The notes beneath the pieces were generated by a model that saw only the letters and a program-made list of their open reading frames with translations, searched no databases and was not told the DNA's origin. Below are positions 1 to 9,523 of a DNA stretch of 10,233 nt, piece after piece. The stretch is from an uncultured Pseudomonas sp. (GTDB taxonomy: Bacteria; Pseudomonadota; Gammaproteobacteria; Pseudomonadales; Pseudomonadaceae): positions 1 to 10,233 of the forward strand of contig CAMPJN010000111.1 in the NCBI GenBank assembly GCA_946886875.1, read 5' to 3'. Within the stretch, counting starts at the first letter, position 1, and every line of letters begins with the position of its first letter. The position numbers and the translations under genes were made by a program.

Positions 1-1878
1 TGCTGGTACCGATGCTGCTCGACCCCTTGGGCGTGCACTGGATGCTGCCGGCCTGGCTGCAATTCGCCCTGGCCACCCCGGTGCAGTTCGGCCTCGGCGC
101 ACGCTTCTACCGTGCCGGCTGGCGTGCTTTGCTGGCCCGCAGCGGCAATATGGATCAACTGGTGGCTATCGGCACCAGCGCCGGTTATGGCCTGAGCCTC
201 TATCAATGGGCGATCACCCCGAGCGGCGGCATGCCCCATCTATATTTCGAAACATCGGCAGTGATCATCACCCTGATCCTGCTCGGCAAATACCTGGAAA
301 GCCGGGCCAAACGCCAGACCACCAGCGCCATACGCGCGCTGCAAGCCCTGCGCCCGGATCAAGCGCTACGCCTGAAGAATGGTCAGGAGCAACTGGTGGC
401 CCTCAACGCCCTGGTCCTGGGCGATCAGGTGGTGGTCAAACCGGGCGAACGCTTCCCGGTCGACGGCCAGGTGCTGGAAGGCCGCAGCCATGCCGACGAA
501 GCCCTGATCAGTGGCGAAAGCCTGCCGCAAGCCAAACAGCCGGGCGACAAGGTCACCGCCGGCGCGATCAACGGCGAAGGCCGCCTGCTGGTGGAAACCA
601 CCGCCCTGGGTGCGGAAACCGTGCTGGCGAAGATCATTCGCCTGGTCGAAGACGCCCAGGCGGCCAAGGCGCCGATCCAGAAACTGGTGGATAAGGTCAG
701 CCAGGTGTTCGTCCCGACCGTATTGCTGCTCGCCCTGGCCACCCTGCTGACCTGGCTGATGCTTGGCGCCCCGGCGGAAACCGCCCTGCTCAATGCCGTG
801 GCGGTACTGGTGATCGCCTGCCCCTGCGCCCTCGGCCTGGCCACCCCGACCGCGATCATGGCCGGCACCGGCGTGGCCGCGCGCCACGGCATCCTGATCA
901 AGGACGCCAGCGCCCTGGAAGTCGCCCATGGCGTGACCGCGGTAGCCTTCGACAAGACCGGCACCCTGACCTCCGGCAGCCCGCGGATCGCCCACCTCAG
1001 CGCCGTCGATGGCGACAACGAGACACTGCTGCAACTGGCCGGTGCCCTGCAACGCGGCAGCGAGCACCCGCTGGCCAAGGCGGTACTGGATGCCTGCAGC
1101 GAACGGCAGCTGCAACTTCCCGAAGTCAGCGACAGCCAGGCCCTGGCCGGACGCGGCATCGCCGGGCAGATCGGCGAACGGCAACTGGCCCTGGGCAACA
1201 AACGCATGCTCGAAGAACACTGGCTGCAGAATCAAGCCTTGGTCGCCGACGCCCTGGCCTGGGAGTCCGAGGGCCGCACTCTGTCCTGGCTGATCGAGTT
1301 GGCACCCAGCCCACGGATGCTCGGCCTGTTCGCCTTCGGCGATACGCTCAAACCCGGCGCCGCCGAAGCCGTCGCCCAGCTCAAGGCGCTGGGTATCCGC
1401 AGCCATCTGATCAGCGGCGACAACAAGGGCAGCGCCAATGCCGTGGCCAGCGCCCTGCAGATCGATTCGGTACATGCCGAAGTGCTGCCGGCGGACAAAG
1501 CCGCGATCATCGCCGAACTGAAACAGGATGCACGGGTGGCCATGGTCGGCGACGGCATCAACGACGCTCCGGCGCTGGCCGCCGCCGATGTCGGCATCGC
1601 CATGGGCAGCGGCACCGATGTCGCCATGCACGCCGCCGCGCATCAGGGTGATGCCGGCGGCGCTGGAGATCAGCAGACGCACCTACGACAAGATTCGCCA
1701 GAACCTGTTCTGGGCCTTTATCTACAACCTGATCGGCATCCCGCTGGCCGCCATCGGCCTGCTCAACCCGATGATCGCCGGCGCGGCCATGGCGGCGTCG
1801 AGCCTGTGCGTGGTGAGCAATGCCCTGCTGCTGAAACGTTGGAAGCCGAAGAACCCGGAGAGCTCGGAAACTCTGTAG
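1..1878 (+). pseudogene. copA: Cu(I)-exporting P-type ATPase CopA, 5' partial and frame-disrupted
   Basis: CopA is a P1B-type ATPase that pumps Cu(I) out of the cytoplasm across the inner membrane. The frame is open from the left edge (first full codon at base 3), so the metal-binding N-terminus and first helices lie outside. Numbering from the ATG at 12, I see the actuator-domain loop SGES (168-171), the membrane copper site CPC (270-272) with GLATPTA after it, the phosphorylation motif DKTGT (D314, base 951), the SEHP nucleotide-binding motif (H352-P353) and GDGINDAP (513-520). The frame stays normal through GTDVAMHAA (to base 1637) and is then lost. The expected continuation, PAALEIS through helices M7 and M8 with MAASS and the end KRWKP, is read in the next frame from 1654 to the TAG at 1876-1878. 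The original frame instead runs with unrelated residues to 2018. An 18-base inversion plus about 20 missing bases explains the break (1632-1661). As written, the product lacks both final helices and should not transport copper. The rest shows no decay, so the lesion is recent or an assembly error. Confidence 0.9.
1632..1661. other. micro-inversion plus deletion inside copA
   Basis: Bases 1638-1655, flanked by GCCGCC (1632-1637) and its complement GGCGGC (1656-1661), encode GITLMR when read on the minus strand. With the flanks, the minus strand gives AAGITLMRG. That is the sequence CopA proteins carry on the sense strand right after GTDVAM-x-AA. Turning the 18 bases around restores AAGITLMRG in the upstream frame. 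The usual five or so residues before PAALEIS are then still absent, a net loss of about 20 bases, which accounts for the frame change. The inverted text is directly visible; the ancestral order and the deletion size are inferred from the family consensus. Confidence 0.85.
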
Positions 1879-1939
1879 CCAGGATGCAATCCGGGGAGCG
1901 GTTGCATAGGCGCCGATTTCCCCAGATTGCATCCGGGCT
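1877..1939. repeat. imperfect inverted repeat, REP-like, at the copA 3' end
   Basis: Bases 1877-1897 (containing GGATGCAATCCGGGGA) match the reverse complement of 1919-1939 at 19 of 21 positions, with a 21-base spacer. Each arm carries the core GGATGCAATC, so the pair could fold into a long hairpin in RNA or single-stranded DNA. Elements of the form AGCCCGGATGCAATC recur in Pseudomonas chromosomes as far as I know, but copy number cannot be judged from one window. The left arm begins inside the TAG stop of the copA C-terminal frame (1876-1878). It could protect the 3' end of the transcript or lower read-through into cueR. Confidence 0.7.
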
Positions 1940-1955
1940 TCGGGACGACATATTC

Positions 1956-2014
1956 GCAGGAGCGGCCTTGGCCACGATCCGCGTCGCCCGCATCGCGGAC
2001 AAGTCCGCTCCTAC
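1956..2014. repeat. REP doublet (REPIN-type) between copA and cueR
   Basis: Two inverted REP units face each other. The left unit (1956-1977) starts GCAGGAGCGGCCTTGGCCAC. The right unit (1993-2014), read on the minus strand, starts GTAGGAGCGGACTTGTCCGC. They agree at 18 of 22 positions, and each has its own small palindrome (GGCC-TT-GGCC and GGAC-TT-GTCC). The right unit keeps the GTAG foot typical of REPs mobilised by RAYT tyrosine transposases; the left unit has GCAG. A 15-base spacer separates them. This is the usual REPIN layout of fluorescent and related pseudomonads. It ends 23 bases before the cueR start, next to its ribosome binding site. Confidence 0.85.
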
Positions 2015-2037
2015 ATAGACATAGTTGGGAGATATCG

Positions 2038-2436
2038 ATGAATATCGGCCAAGCCGCACAGAAAACCGGCCTTAGCGCCAAGATGATTCGCTACTACGAA
2101 AGCATCGAGTTGCTGCCGGCGGCCGGGCGCACCGACAGCGGTTATCGACAGTACAGCGCTCAGGACCTGCATCGCCTGGCCTTTATCAAGCGCGCGCGGG
2201 ACCTGGGCTTTGCCCTCGATGAAGTCGGCAAACTGCTGACCCTGTGGCAGGACCGGCAACGCGCCAGCGCCGACGTAAAAGCCCTGGCCGCCGGGCATAT
2301 AGACGCGCTGAACCGCAAGATCGCCGAGCTCAGCAGCCTGCGCGACAGCCTGCAGGAGCTGATGGAACACTGCCAGGGCGATCAGCGTCCGGACTGTCCG
2401 ATTCTCAAGGATCTGGAATCGGGCGGCTGTCACTGA
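2038..2436 (+). CDS. cueR: copper-responsive MerR-family activator CueR
   Basis: This 132-residue protein is a dimeric cytoplasmic sensor that binds Cu(I), Ag(I) or Au(I) and activates copper-export promoters by distorting the spacer between -35 and -10. An N-terminal winged helix-turn-helix (about 1-70: MNIGQAAQKTGLS, MIRYYE, GYRQYS) is followed by the long dimerisation helix (about 80-110) and the metal loop C112-QGDQRPD-C120. Cys112 and Cys120 sit at the same numbers as the ligands of E. coli CueR. Ser77, which separates monovalent-ion CueR from divalent-ion ZntR (Cys there), is present. The start is the ATG at 2038: it begins the conserved MNIGQAA and has GGGAG (2027-2031) six bases upstream. 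A longer reading from 1927 would translate REP DNA and is unlikely. It follows copA on the same strand. The copA operator, its expected target, would be left of the window. Confidence 0.95.
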   Translation: MNIGQAAQKTGLSAKMIRYYESIELLPAAGRTDSGYRQYSAQDLHRLAFIKRARDLGFALDEVGKLLTLWQDRQRASADVKALAAGHIDALNRKIAELSSLRDSLQELMEHCQGDQRPDCPILKDLESGGCH

Positions 2437-2450
2437 CGCCACAAATAGAA

Positions 2451-2472
2451 AACGGAGCCCTGAGGCTCCGTT
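2451..2472. terminator. shared intrinsic terminator between convergent cueR and ettA
   Basis: AACGGAGCC (2451-2459) and GGCTCCGTT (2464-2472) form a perfect 9-bp stem with a CTGA loop. On the minus strand the stem is followed by a T-rich run (TTTTCTATTT counting from the stem foot), a good terminator for ettA, whose stop lies 21 bases away. On the plus strand the tail TTGTCGTGTC is poor, so it is a weaker terminator for cueR. Confidence 0.85.
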
Positions 2473-2493
2473 GTCGTGTCGCGCTGCAGCTGT

Positions 2494-4158
<1,665 letters not shown>

Positions 4159-4468
4159 GGATAACCTGGGTTCTATTAAGACAAGGGATTGAACGGCTGG
4201 CGGCTGGTGCGCGATACCCCTGAGATGGGAAATTCGCTTGCGCCGTCTGGCCGGCGGGGTGGCCGCTGCGGCGGCAAGCAGTCGGCGAACGAAGCGCCCG
4301 CGCGCGTTGGGCAAAGCTACCGGAATGCGTGATCCAGGGCAAACGACGCTCGTCGGCCGCACTGGCACTTTGCCACGGTTATGGCATGCTAACCGCCCTG
4401 CGCGTGCCAACTACCTATAGTCGCCATAATTAGCCAACGTTCACGCTCCAAGCCCAGGATTTAAGCAC
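4159..4468. other. 310-base intergenic gap between divergent ettA and morA
   Basis: No gene is supported here. A 60-codon plus-strand reading (4238-4420) has no recognisable protein and no good ribosome site. The gap must hold promoters in both directions. The AT-richest part, 4411-4440, carries TATAGT (4416-4421) and CATAAT (4425-4430), either of which could be a -10 for morA, but neither has a convincing -35 at 16-18 bases. Close to ettA, the TTAATAG on its strand (around 4174-4180) is a candidate -10. No REP, hairpin terminator or riboswitch-like structure was seen. Confidence 0.5.
4456..4459 (+). promoter_or_regulatory. ribosome binding site fixing the GTG start of morA
   Basis: AGGA lies nine bases before the GTG at 4469. 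No in-frame ATG exists before the first membrane helix, so this site and the GTG define a start that keeps the N-terminal membrane anchor. Confidence 0.6.
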
Positions 4469-7400
4469 GTGCCCACCCCGCCCGCCTCTTCGTCGCCGCG
4501 CACCTCGCCACAATCGCGAGCGGAGTTTCTGCGCGAACGGCGCAAGGGCACCTGGCTGGCGCTGTTGGCATCGCTGTTCGGTCTGTTGCTGCTGACGCTG
4601 GGGCCGGTTTACCTGCAGGCCAGCCAACAACCTGGCAACCTGGCGCTACTGTTGCTGTGCAGCCTGCTGGCCCTGTTCGCCCTGTATCGCCTGGTGCGCG
4701 ACCGGCAATTGCCGCCTGCGCCTGAGGCCAATGTGCAAAGCCCACAGCAACAGGCGGTGAGTGCCCTCGGCGCCCTCGAAGAGCGGATCATGGTGACCGA
4801 TCACCATGGCGCGCTGAGCTACCTCAACCCCCAGGCCGAAGCGCTGTTTCGCGTCAGCAATACGGAGGTTCAGGGCAAGAACCTGCTGGAGCTGGTGCCG
4901 CATTTCGATACGCAATTGCTGCAGGCGCACGGCTGCCATACCGAGCACGGCCACGATCTGCTGGAACTCGAACTGGACGGCGAACGCCGCTTGTTCGATA
5001 TCGTCCGTAGCGACCTGCCGGTAACCGCCGGGCAGACGGGCTTCGTCTGGGCGTTGCGCGATGTCACCGAGGACCAGTACGCCACCCGGGTATTGCAGGA
5101 AACCCGGCGGCGCTACCAGGACATCTTCGAAGGCACCGGTACCGCGCTGTGCGTACTCGACCTGGCCGAGCTGCATCAATACCTGCAAAGCCAGCAGTTG
5201 CACGACGACACCGCTCTGGCCCAATGGCTACAGGGCTCGGCGCAACGCTACGAGCTGCTGACCCGGCTGGTACATATCACCGAGACCAATCAGGTGGCGC
5301 TGCGCCTGCTCGGCGTCGAGTCCAGCGCCCAGGCTGCCGAACACCTGCTGCACAGCAGCCCGCCACGCCCTGACGGCTTTCGCCAGCAGTTGCTCGGCGC
5401 ACTTATCGAAGGCGGCAAGCTGCTGGAGATGGAAACCCAGATCACCACGCCGCTGGGCCATGAGCGCCACCTGTGGTTGGTGATGCGCCTGCCGGAGAAC
5501 CCGCAGGATCTGCATGCCGTAACCCTGAGTATCAGCGACATCACCAGCCGCAAACGCATCGAGCTGTCGCTGATCGAGCGCGAGCGTTTCTGGTCGGACG
5601 TGGTGCGCGCGGTGCCGGATACCCTCTATGTGCAGGACGTGCCGAACAAGCGCGTGCTGTTCAGCAACCACCGCCTCGGCCCGGAGCTGGGCTACAGCGA
5701 AGAAGAAATGCTCGCCCTGGGCGATACCCTCTGGGAAAAACTCCTGCACCCGGACGATCTGGAACAGTATCGGCGCATGTGCAGCTTGCAGCAGGTGGTG
5801 GCCAAGGATCAGCAGTTGCATTGCCAATTACGCTGGCGCCACCGCGACGGCAGCTGGCATTGGTTCGATATCCGCGAACAGGCGCTGTCCTACGACGAAA
5901 ACGGCCGGGTCAGCCGCCTGATCGGGGTGGCCAAGGACATCAACGAACAGATCGTCAGCAGCGAATCGCTGCGCGCCAGCGAACAGCGCTACCGGCTGCT
6001 GGCGGAAAGCATCAGCGACGTGATTTTCTCCACCGACGATCAGCTGCAGCTCAATTACGTCAGCCCCTCGGTGGAACCGGTGCTCGGTCATGCGCCGAGC
6101 TGGGTGTTGGAGAACGGCTTTCACAGCCTGGCCACCAATCCGCGCCAGCTGGTCGGCATGTACGCCCTGCTGGAACGTATCCGCTATGCCTTGGGCGACC
6201 CGCAGCGCATGGCCGAGATGCGCGAGCAGGTCAGTGCCCAGCTGTTCTTCTTCGACATGTTGCGCGCCGACGGCCGCAAGATTCCGGTAGAGCTGCGCCT
6301 GATTCCCATGTGGGACGAACATGCGCGCTTCAAGGGCATGCTCGGCGTCGGCCGCGATATCAGCCTGCAACGCCGTGCGGAAAAAGACCTGCGCATGGCC
6401 GCCACGGTATTCGAACACTCCACCGCGGCGATTCTGGTCACCGACCCGGCTGGCTATATAGTCCAGGTCAACGAGGCGTTCTGCCGGGTCAGTGGTTACC
6501 GCTCCAGCGAAGTGCTGGATCAGCTGCCGGGCATGCTCACCGCGGACAAGCAACAGGCCACGCTGCTGCAGTTCATCTTCAAGCAGCTCAACCAGCGCGG
6601 CAGTTGGGAGGGCGAGATCTGGCTCAAACGCAAAACCGCGGAAAGCTTCCCCGCCTGGGTCGGCATCACCGCGGTCAAGGACGAAGACGGCGACCTGGTC
6701 AGCTACGTGTGCTTCTTCAGCGATATCAGCGAACGCAAGGCCAGCGAGCAGCGCATCCACCGCCTGGCCTACTACGACGCCCTGACCCAGCTGCCCAACC
6801 GCACGCTGTTCCAGGATCGCCTGCACACCGCGCTGCAGCAGGGCGAGCGGCACAACACCTGGGTCGCCTTGATGTTCCTCGACCTCGATCGGTTCAAACC
6901 GATCAACGATTCGCTGGGTCACGCTGCGGGCGATCGCATGCTCAAGGAAGTGGCGATCCGTCTGACCGCCTGCGTCGATGCCGACGACACAGTGGCGCGC
7001 ATGGGCGGTGACGAATTCACCCTGCTGTTGCAATCGCAGGCCCAGCGCGAGAGCGCCCTGAATCGCGCCATTCACGTCGGCGAACAGATTCTCGCCAGCC
7101 TCTCCGAACCTTTTCTTCTCGAAGGCCGCGAATTTTTCGTCACCGCCAGCATCGGTATCGCCCTCAGCCCTCAGGACGGTAACGAACTGAGCCAACTGAT
7201 GAAGAACGCCGACACCGCCATGTATCACGCCAAGGAACGCGGCAAGAACAACTTCCAGTTCTACCAGGCCGATATGAACTCCAGCGCCCTGGAGCGTCTG
7301 GAACTGGAAAGCGACCTGCGCCATGCCCTGGAGCAGGGCGAGTTCATGTTGTATTACCAGCCGCAATTCTCCGGCGACGGCAAGCGCCTGACCGGCGCCG

Positions 7401-8077
7401 AAGCGCTGCTGCGCTGGGAGCACCCGCGCCGCGGCCTGGTATCGCCGAACGACTTTATTCCGGTACTGGAAGAGTTGGGGCTGGTGGTCCAGGTCGGCGA
7501 CTGGGTGTTGCGTGAGTCCTGCCGCCAGCTGCGCGAGTGGCACCAAGACAAGGTGCGGGTACCGAAAATCTCGGTCAACCTCTCGGCCCGGCAATTCAGC
7601 GAAGGCGACCTCGACCTACGCATCGCCAGCATCCTCAAGGACAGCGGCATCGCCCCGGCCTGCCTGGAGCTGGAGCTGACCGAAAGCATCCTGATGGAGG
7701 ATGTGGTCAATGCCATGCAAACCCTGGCCAGCCTCAAACAACTCGGGGTGTGCATCGCCATCGACGACTTCGGCACCGGCTACTCGTCGCTCAACTACCT
7801 GAAACAGTTCCCCATCGACGTGCTGAAGATCGACCGCAGCTTCGTCGACGGCCTGCCCCACGGCGAACAGGACGGCCAGATCGCCCGCGCAATCATCGCC
7901 ATGGCCCACAGCCTGAACCTGATGGTGATCGCCGAAGGCGTGGAAACCCTGGCCCAGCTGGACTTCCTGCGCGGCCACGACTGCGACGAAGTCCAGGGCT
8001 TCCTGCTCGGCCGACCGATGCCGGCGAACCAGTTCACCGCCCTGTTCAGCGGCACCGCGTTGTTTATGCTGAGCTAG
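4469..8077 (+). CDS. morA: membrane-anchored PAS-GGDEF-EAL cyclic-di-GMP protein, MorA-type
   Basis: This 1202-residue protein is predicted to make and/or degrade cyclic-di-GMP at the inner membrane. MorA of Pseudomonas controls flagellar timing, motility and biofilm formation. Two membrane helices (about 27-50 and 58-76) are joined by a loop of about seven residues, so little lies in the periplasm. Then come about five PAS-like units, each ending in a PAC-like stretch: ~97-203 (ALRDVTED), ~213-364 (SISDITSRK, divergent), ~372-495 (GVAKDINE), ~503-636 (GVGRDISLQ), ~641-757 (FFSDISERK). GGDEF domain ~762-930: LDLDRFKPIND and an intact GGDEF (846-850). The inhibitory RxxD position (837-840) reads DADD, so product inhibition is probably lost. 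EAL domain ~945-1195: E978-A-L980, N1037 (VNLSARQF), E1069 (LELTES), DDFGTGYSS (D1099-D1100), K1120, E1156 (AEGVET), Q1176. All expected phosphodiesterase residues are present. The gene name rests on architecture and on glyA lying next to it, as I recall for P. aeruginosa and P. putida; the protein is shorter than the MorA lengths I remember there (roughly 1280-1415). Confidence 0.9.
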   Translation: MPTPPASSSPRTSPQSRAEFLRERRKGTWLALLASLFGLLLLTLGPVYLQASQQPGNLALLLLCSLLALFALYRLVRDRQLPPAPEANVQSPQQQAVSALGALEERIMVTDHHGALSYLNPQAEALFRVSNTEVQGKNLLELVPHFDTQLLQAHGCHTEHGHDLLELELDGERRLFDIVRSDLPVTAGQTGFVWALRDVTEDQYATRVLQETRRRYQDIFEGTGTALCVLDLAELHQYLQSQQLHDDTALAQWLQGSAQRYELLTRLVHITETNQVALRLLGVESSAQAAEHLLHSSPPRPDGFRQQLLGALIEGGKLLEMETQITTPLGHERHLWLVMRLPENPQDLHAVTLSISDITSRKRIELSLIERERFWSDVVRAVPDTLYVQDVPNKRVLFSNHRLGPELGYSEEEMLALGDTLWEKLLHPDDLEQYRRMCSLQQVVAKDQQLHCQLRWRHRDGSWHWFDIREQALSYDENGRVSRLIGVAKDINEQIVSSESLRASEQRYRLLAESISDVIFSTDDQLQLNYVSPSVEPVLGHAPSWVLENGFHSLATNPRQLVGMYALLERIRYALGDPQRMAEMREQVSAQLFFFDMLRADGRKIPVELRLIPMWDEHARFKGMLGVGRDISLQRRAEKDLRMAATVFEHSTAAILVTDPAGYIVQVNEAFCRVSGYRSSEVLDQLPGMLTADKQQATLLQFIFKQLNQRGSWEGEIWLKRKTAESFPAWVGITAVKDEDGDLVSYVCFFSDISERKASEQRIHRLAYYDALTQLPNRTLFQDRLHTALQQGERHNTWVALMFLDLDRFKPINDSLGHAAGDRMLKEVAIRLTACVDADDTVARMGGDEFTLLLQSQAQRESALNRAIHVGEQILASLSEPFLLEGREFFVTASIGIALSPQDGNELSQLMKNADTAMYHAKERGKNNFQFYQADMNSSALERLELESDLRHALEQGEFMLYYQPQFSGDGKRLTGAEALLRWEHPRRGLVSPNDFIPVLEELGLVVQVGDWVLRESCRQLREWHQDKVRVPKISVNLSARQFSEGDLDLRIASILKDSGIAPACLELELTESILMEDVVNAMQTLASLKQLGVCIAIDDFGTGYSSLNYLKQFPIDVLKIDRSFVDGLPHGEQDGQIARAIIAMAHSLNLMVIAEGVETLAQLDFLRGHDCDEVQGFLLGRPMPANQFTALFSGTALFMLS

Positions 8078-8112
8078 GAGCCAACCTGAACCCCGCTTAT
8101 CCGCTGGATGAC

Positions 8113-8133
8113 CAGGCTTCATATGCCTGTTTA
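8113..8133 (+). terminator. possible weak terminator after morA
   Basis: CAGGC (8113-8117) and GCCTG (8125-8129) can form a 5-bp stem with a seven-base loop, followed by TTTATT. The stem is short and the tail imperfect, so termination would be partial at best. It lies just upstream of the putative glyA promoter. Confidence 0.3.
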
Positions 8134-8143
8134 TTCCGGATGG

Positions 8144-8193
8144 GGTAGAATTCGCCCCCTCCTTCTACCGCCCAGCTGATTTTTCTCAGGGGA
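8144..8193 (+). promoter_or_regulatory. putative glyA promoter element, leader hairpin and ribosome site
   Basis: TAGAAT (8146-8151) resembles a sigma-70 -10 box (4 of 6 bases of TATAAT), but no good -35 lies 16-18 bases upstream. GGTAGAA (8144-8150) and TTCTACC (8163-8169) form a perfect 7-bp inverted repeat with a 12-base loop across the same place. If transcription starts further upstream, this would be a leader hairpin. AGGGGA (8188-8193) is a strong Shine-Dalgarno five bases before the glyA ATG. No known riboswitch class was recognised. Confidence 0.45.
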
Positions 8194-8198
8194 ATGCC

Positions 8199-9452
<1,254 letters not shown>

Positions 9453-9473
9453 CGCGCCGACAGCAGTACTAGA

Positions 9474-9496
9474 GCCCGCCTTCTGGCGGGCTTTTT
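9474..9496 (+). terminator. intrinsic terminator of glyA
   Basis: GCCCGCC (9474-9480), loop TTCT, GGCGGGC (9485-9491) form a perfect 7-bp GC stem followed directly by TTTTT and then ATTT. This is a textbook rho-independent terminator 21 bases after the glyA stop. On the minus strand the tail is not T-rich, so for the convergent yjiA gene it is a weaker signal. Confidence 0.93.
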
Positions 9497-9523
9497 ATTT
9501 AGCGCCCCACCCTGCAAAGCGAT

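Noticed and set aside
1632..1661. Programmed ribosomal frameshift in copA, as reported for E. coli copA
   Set aside because: The E. coli event lies near the N-terminal metal-binding domain, outside this window. No slippery heptamer is seen here, and the reversed GITLMR text explains the frame change directly as a DNA rearrangement.
366..1682. 438-codon minus-strand open frame opposite copA
   Set aside because: It is an antisense shadow of GC-rich coding DNA with no recognisable domain. Its one meaningful stretch, AAGITLMRG near its start, is the inverted copA fragment.
1927..2037. N-terminal extension of CueR starting at 1927
   Set aside because: It would translate the REP doublet. The ATG at 2038 has a good ribosome site and begins the conserved MerR N-terminus.
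4159..4410. 84-residue N-terminal extension of EttA
   Set aside because: EttA proteins start at MAQYVYTM; the upstream Arg/Ala/Pro-rich stretch matches nothing in the family.
4238..4420. Small 60-codon gene between ettA and morA
   Set aside because: It has no ribosome site, no recognisable motif and a composition like non-coding GC-rich DNA; it overlaps the region expected to hold promoters.
5828..7594. 588-codon minus-strand open frame opposite morA
   Set aside because: The composition is typical of antisense frames (His, Gln, Val, Ala rich), while the sense strand carries all PAS, GGDEF and EAL motifs.
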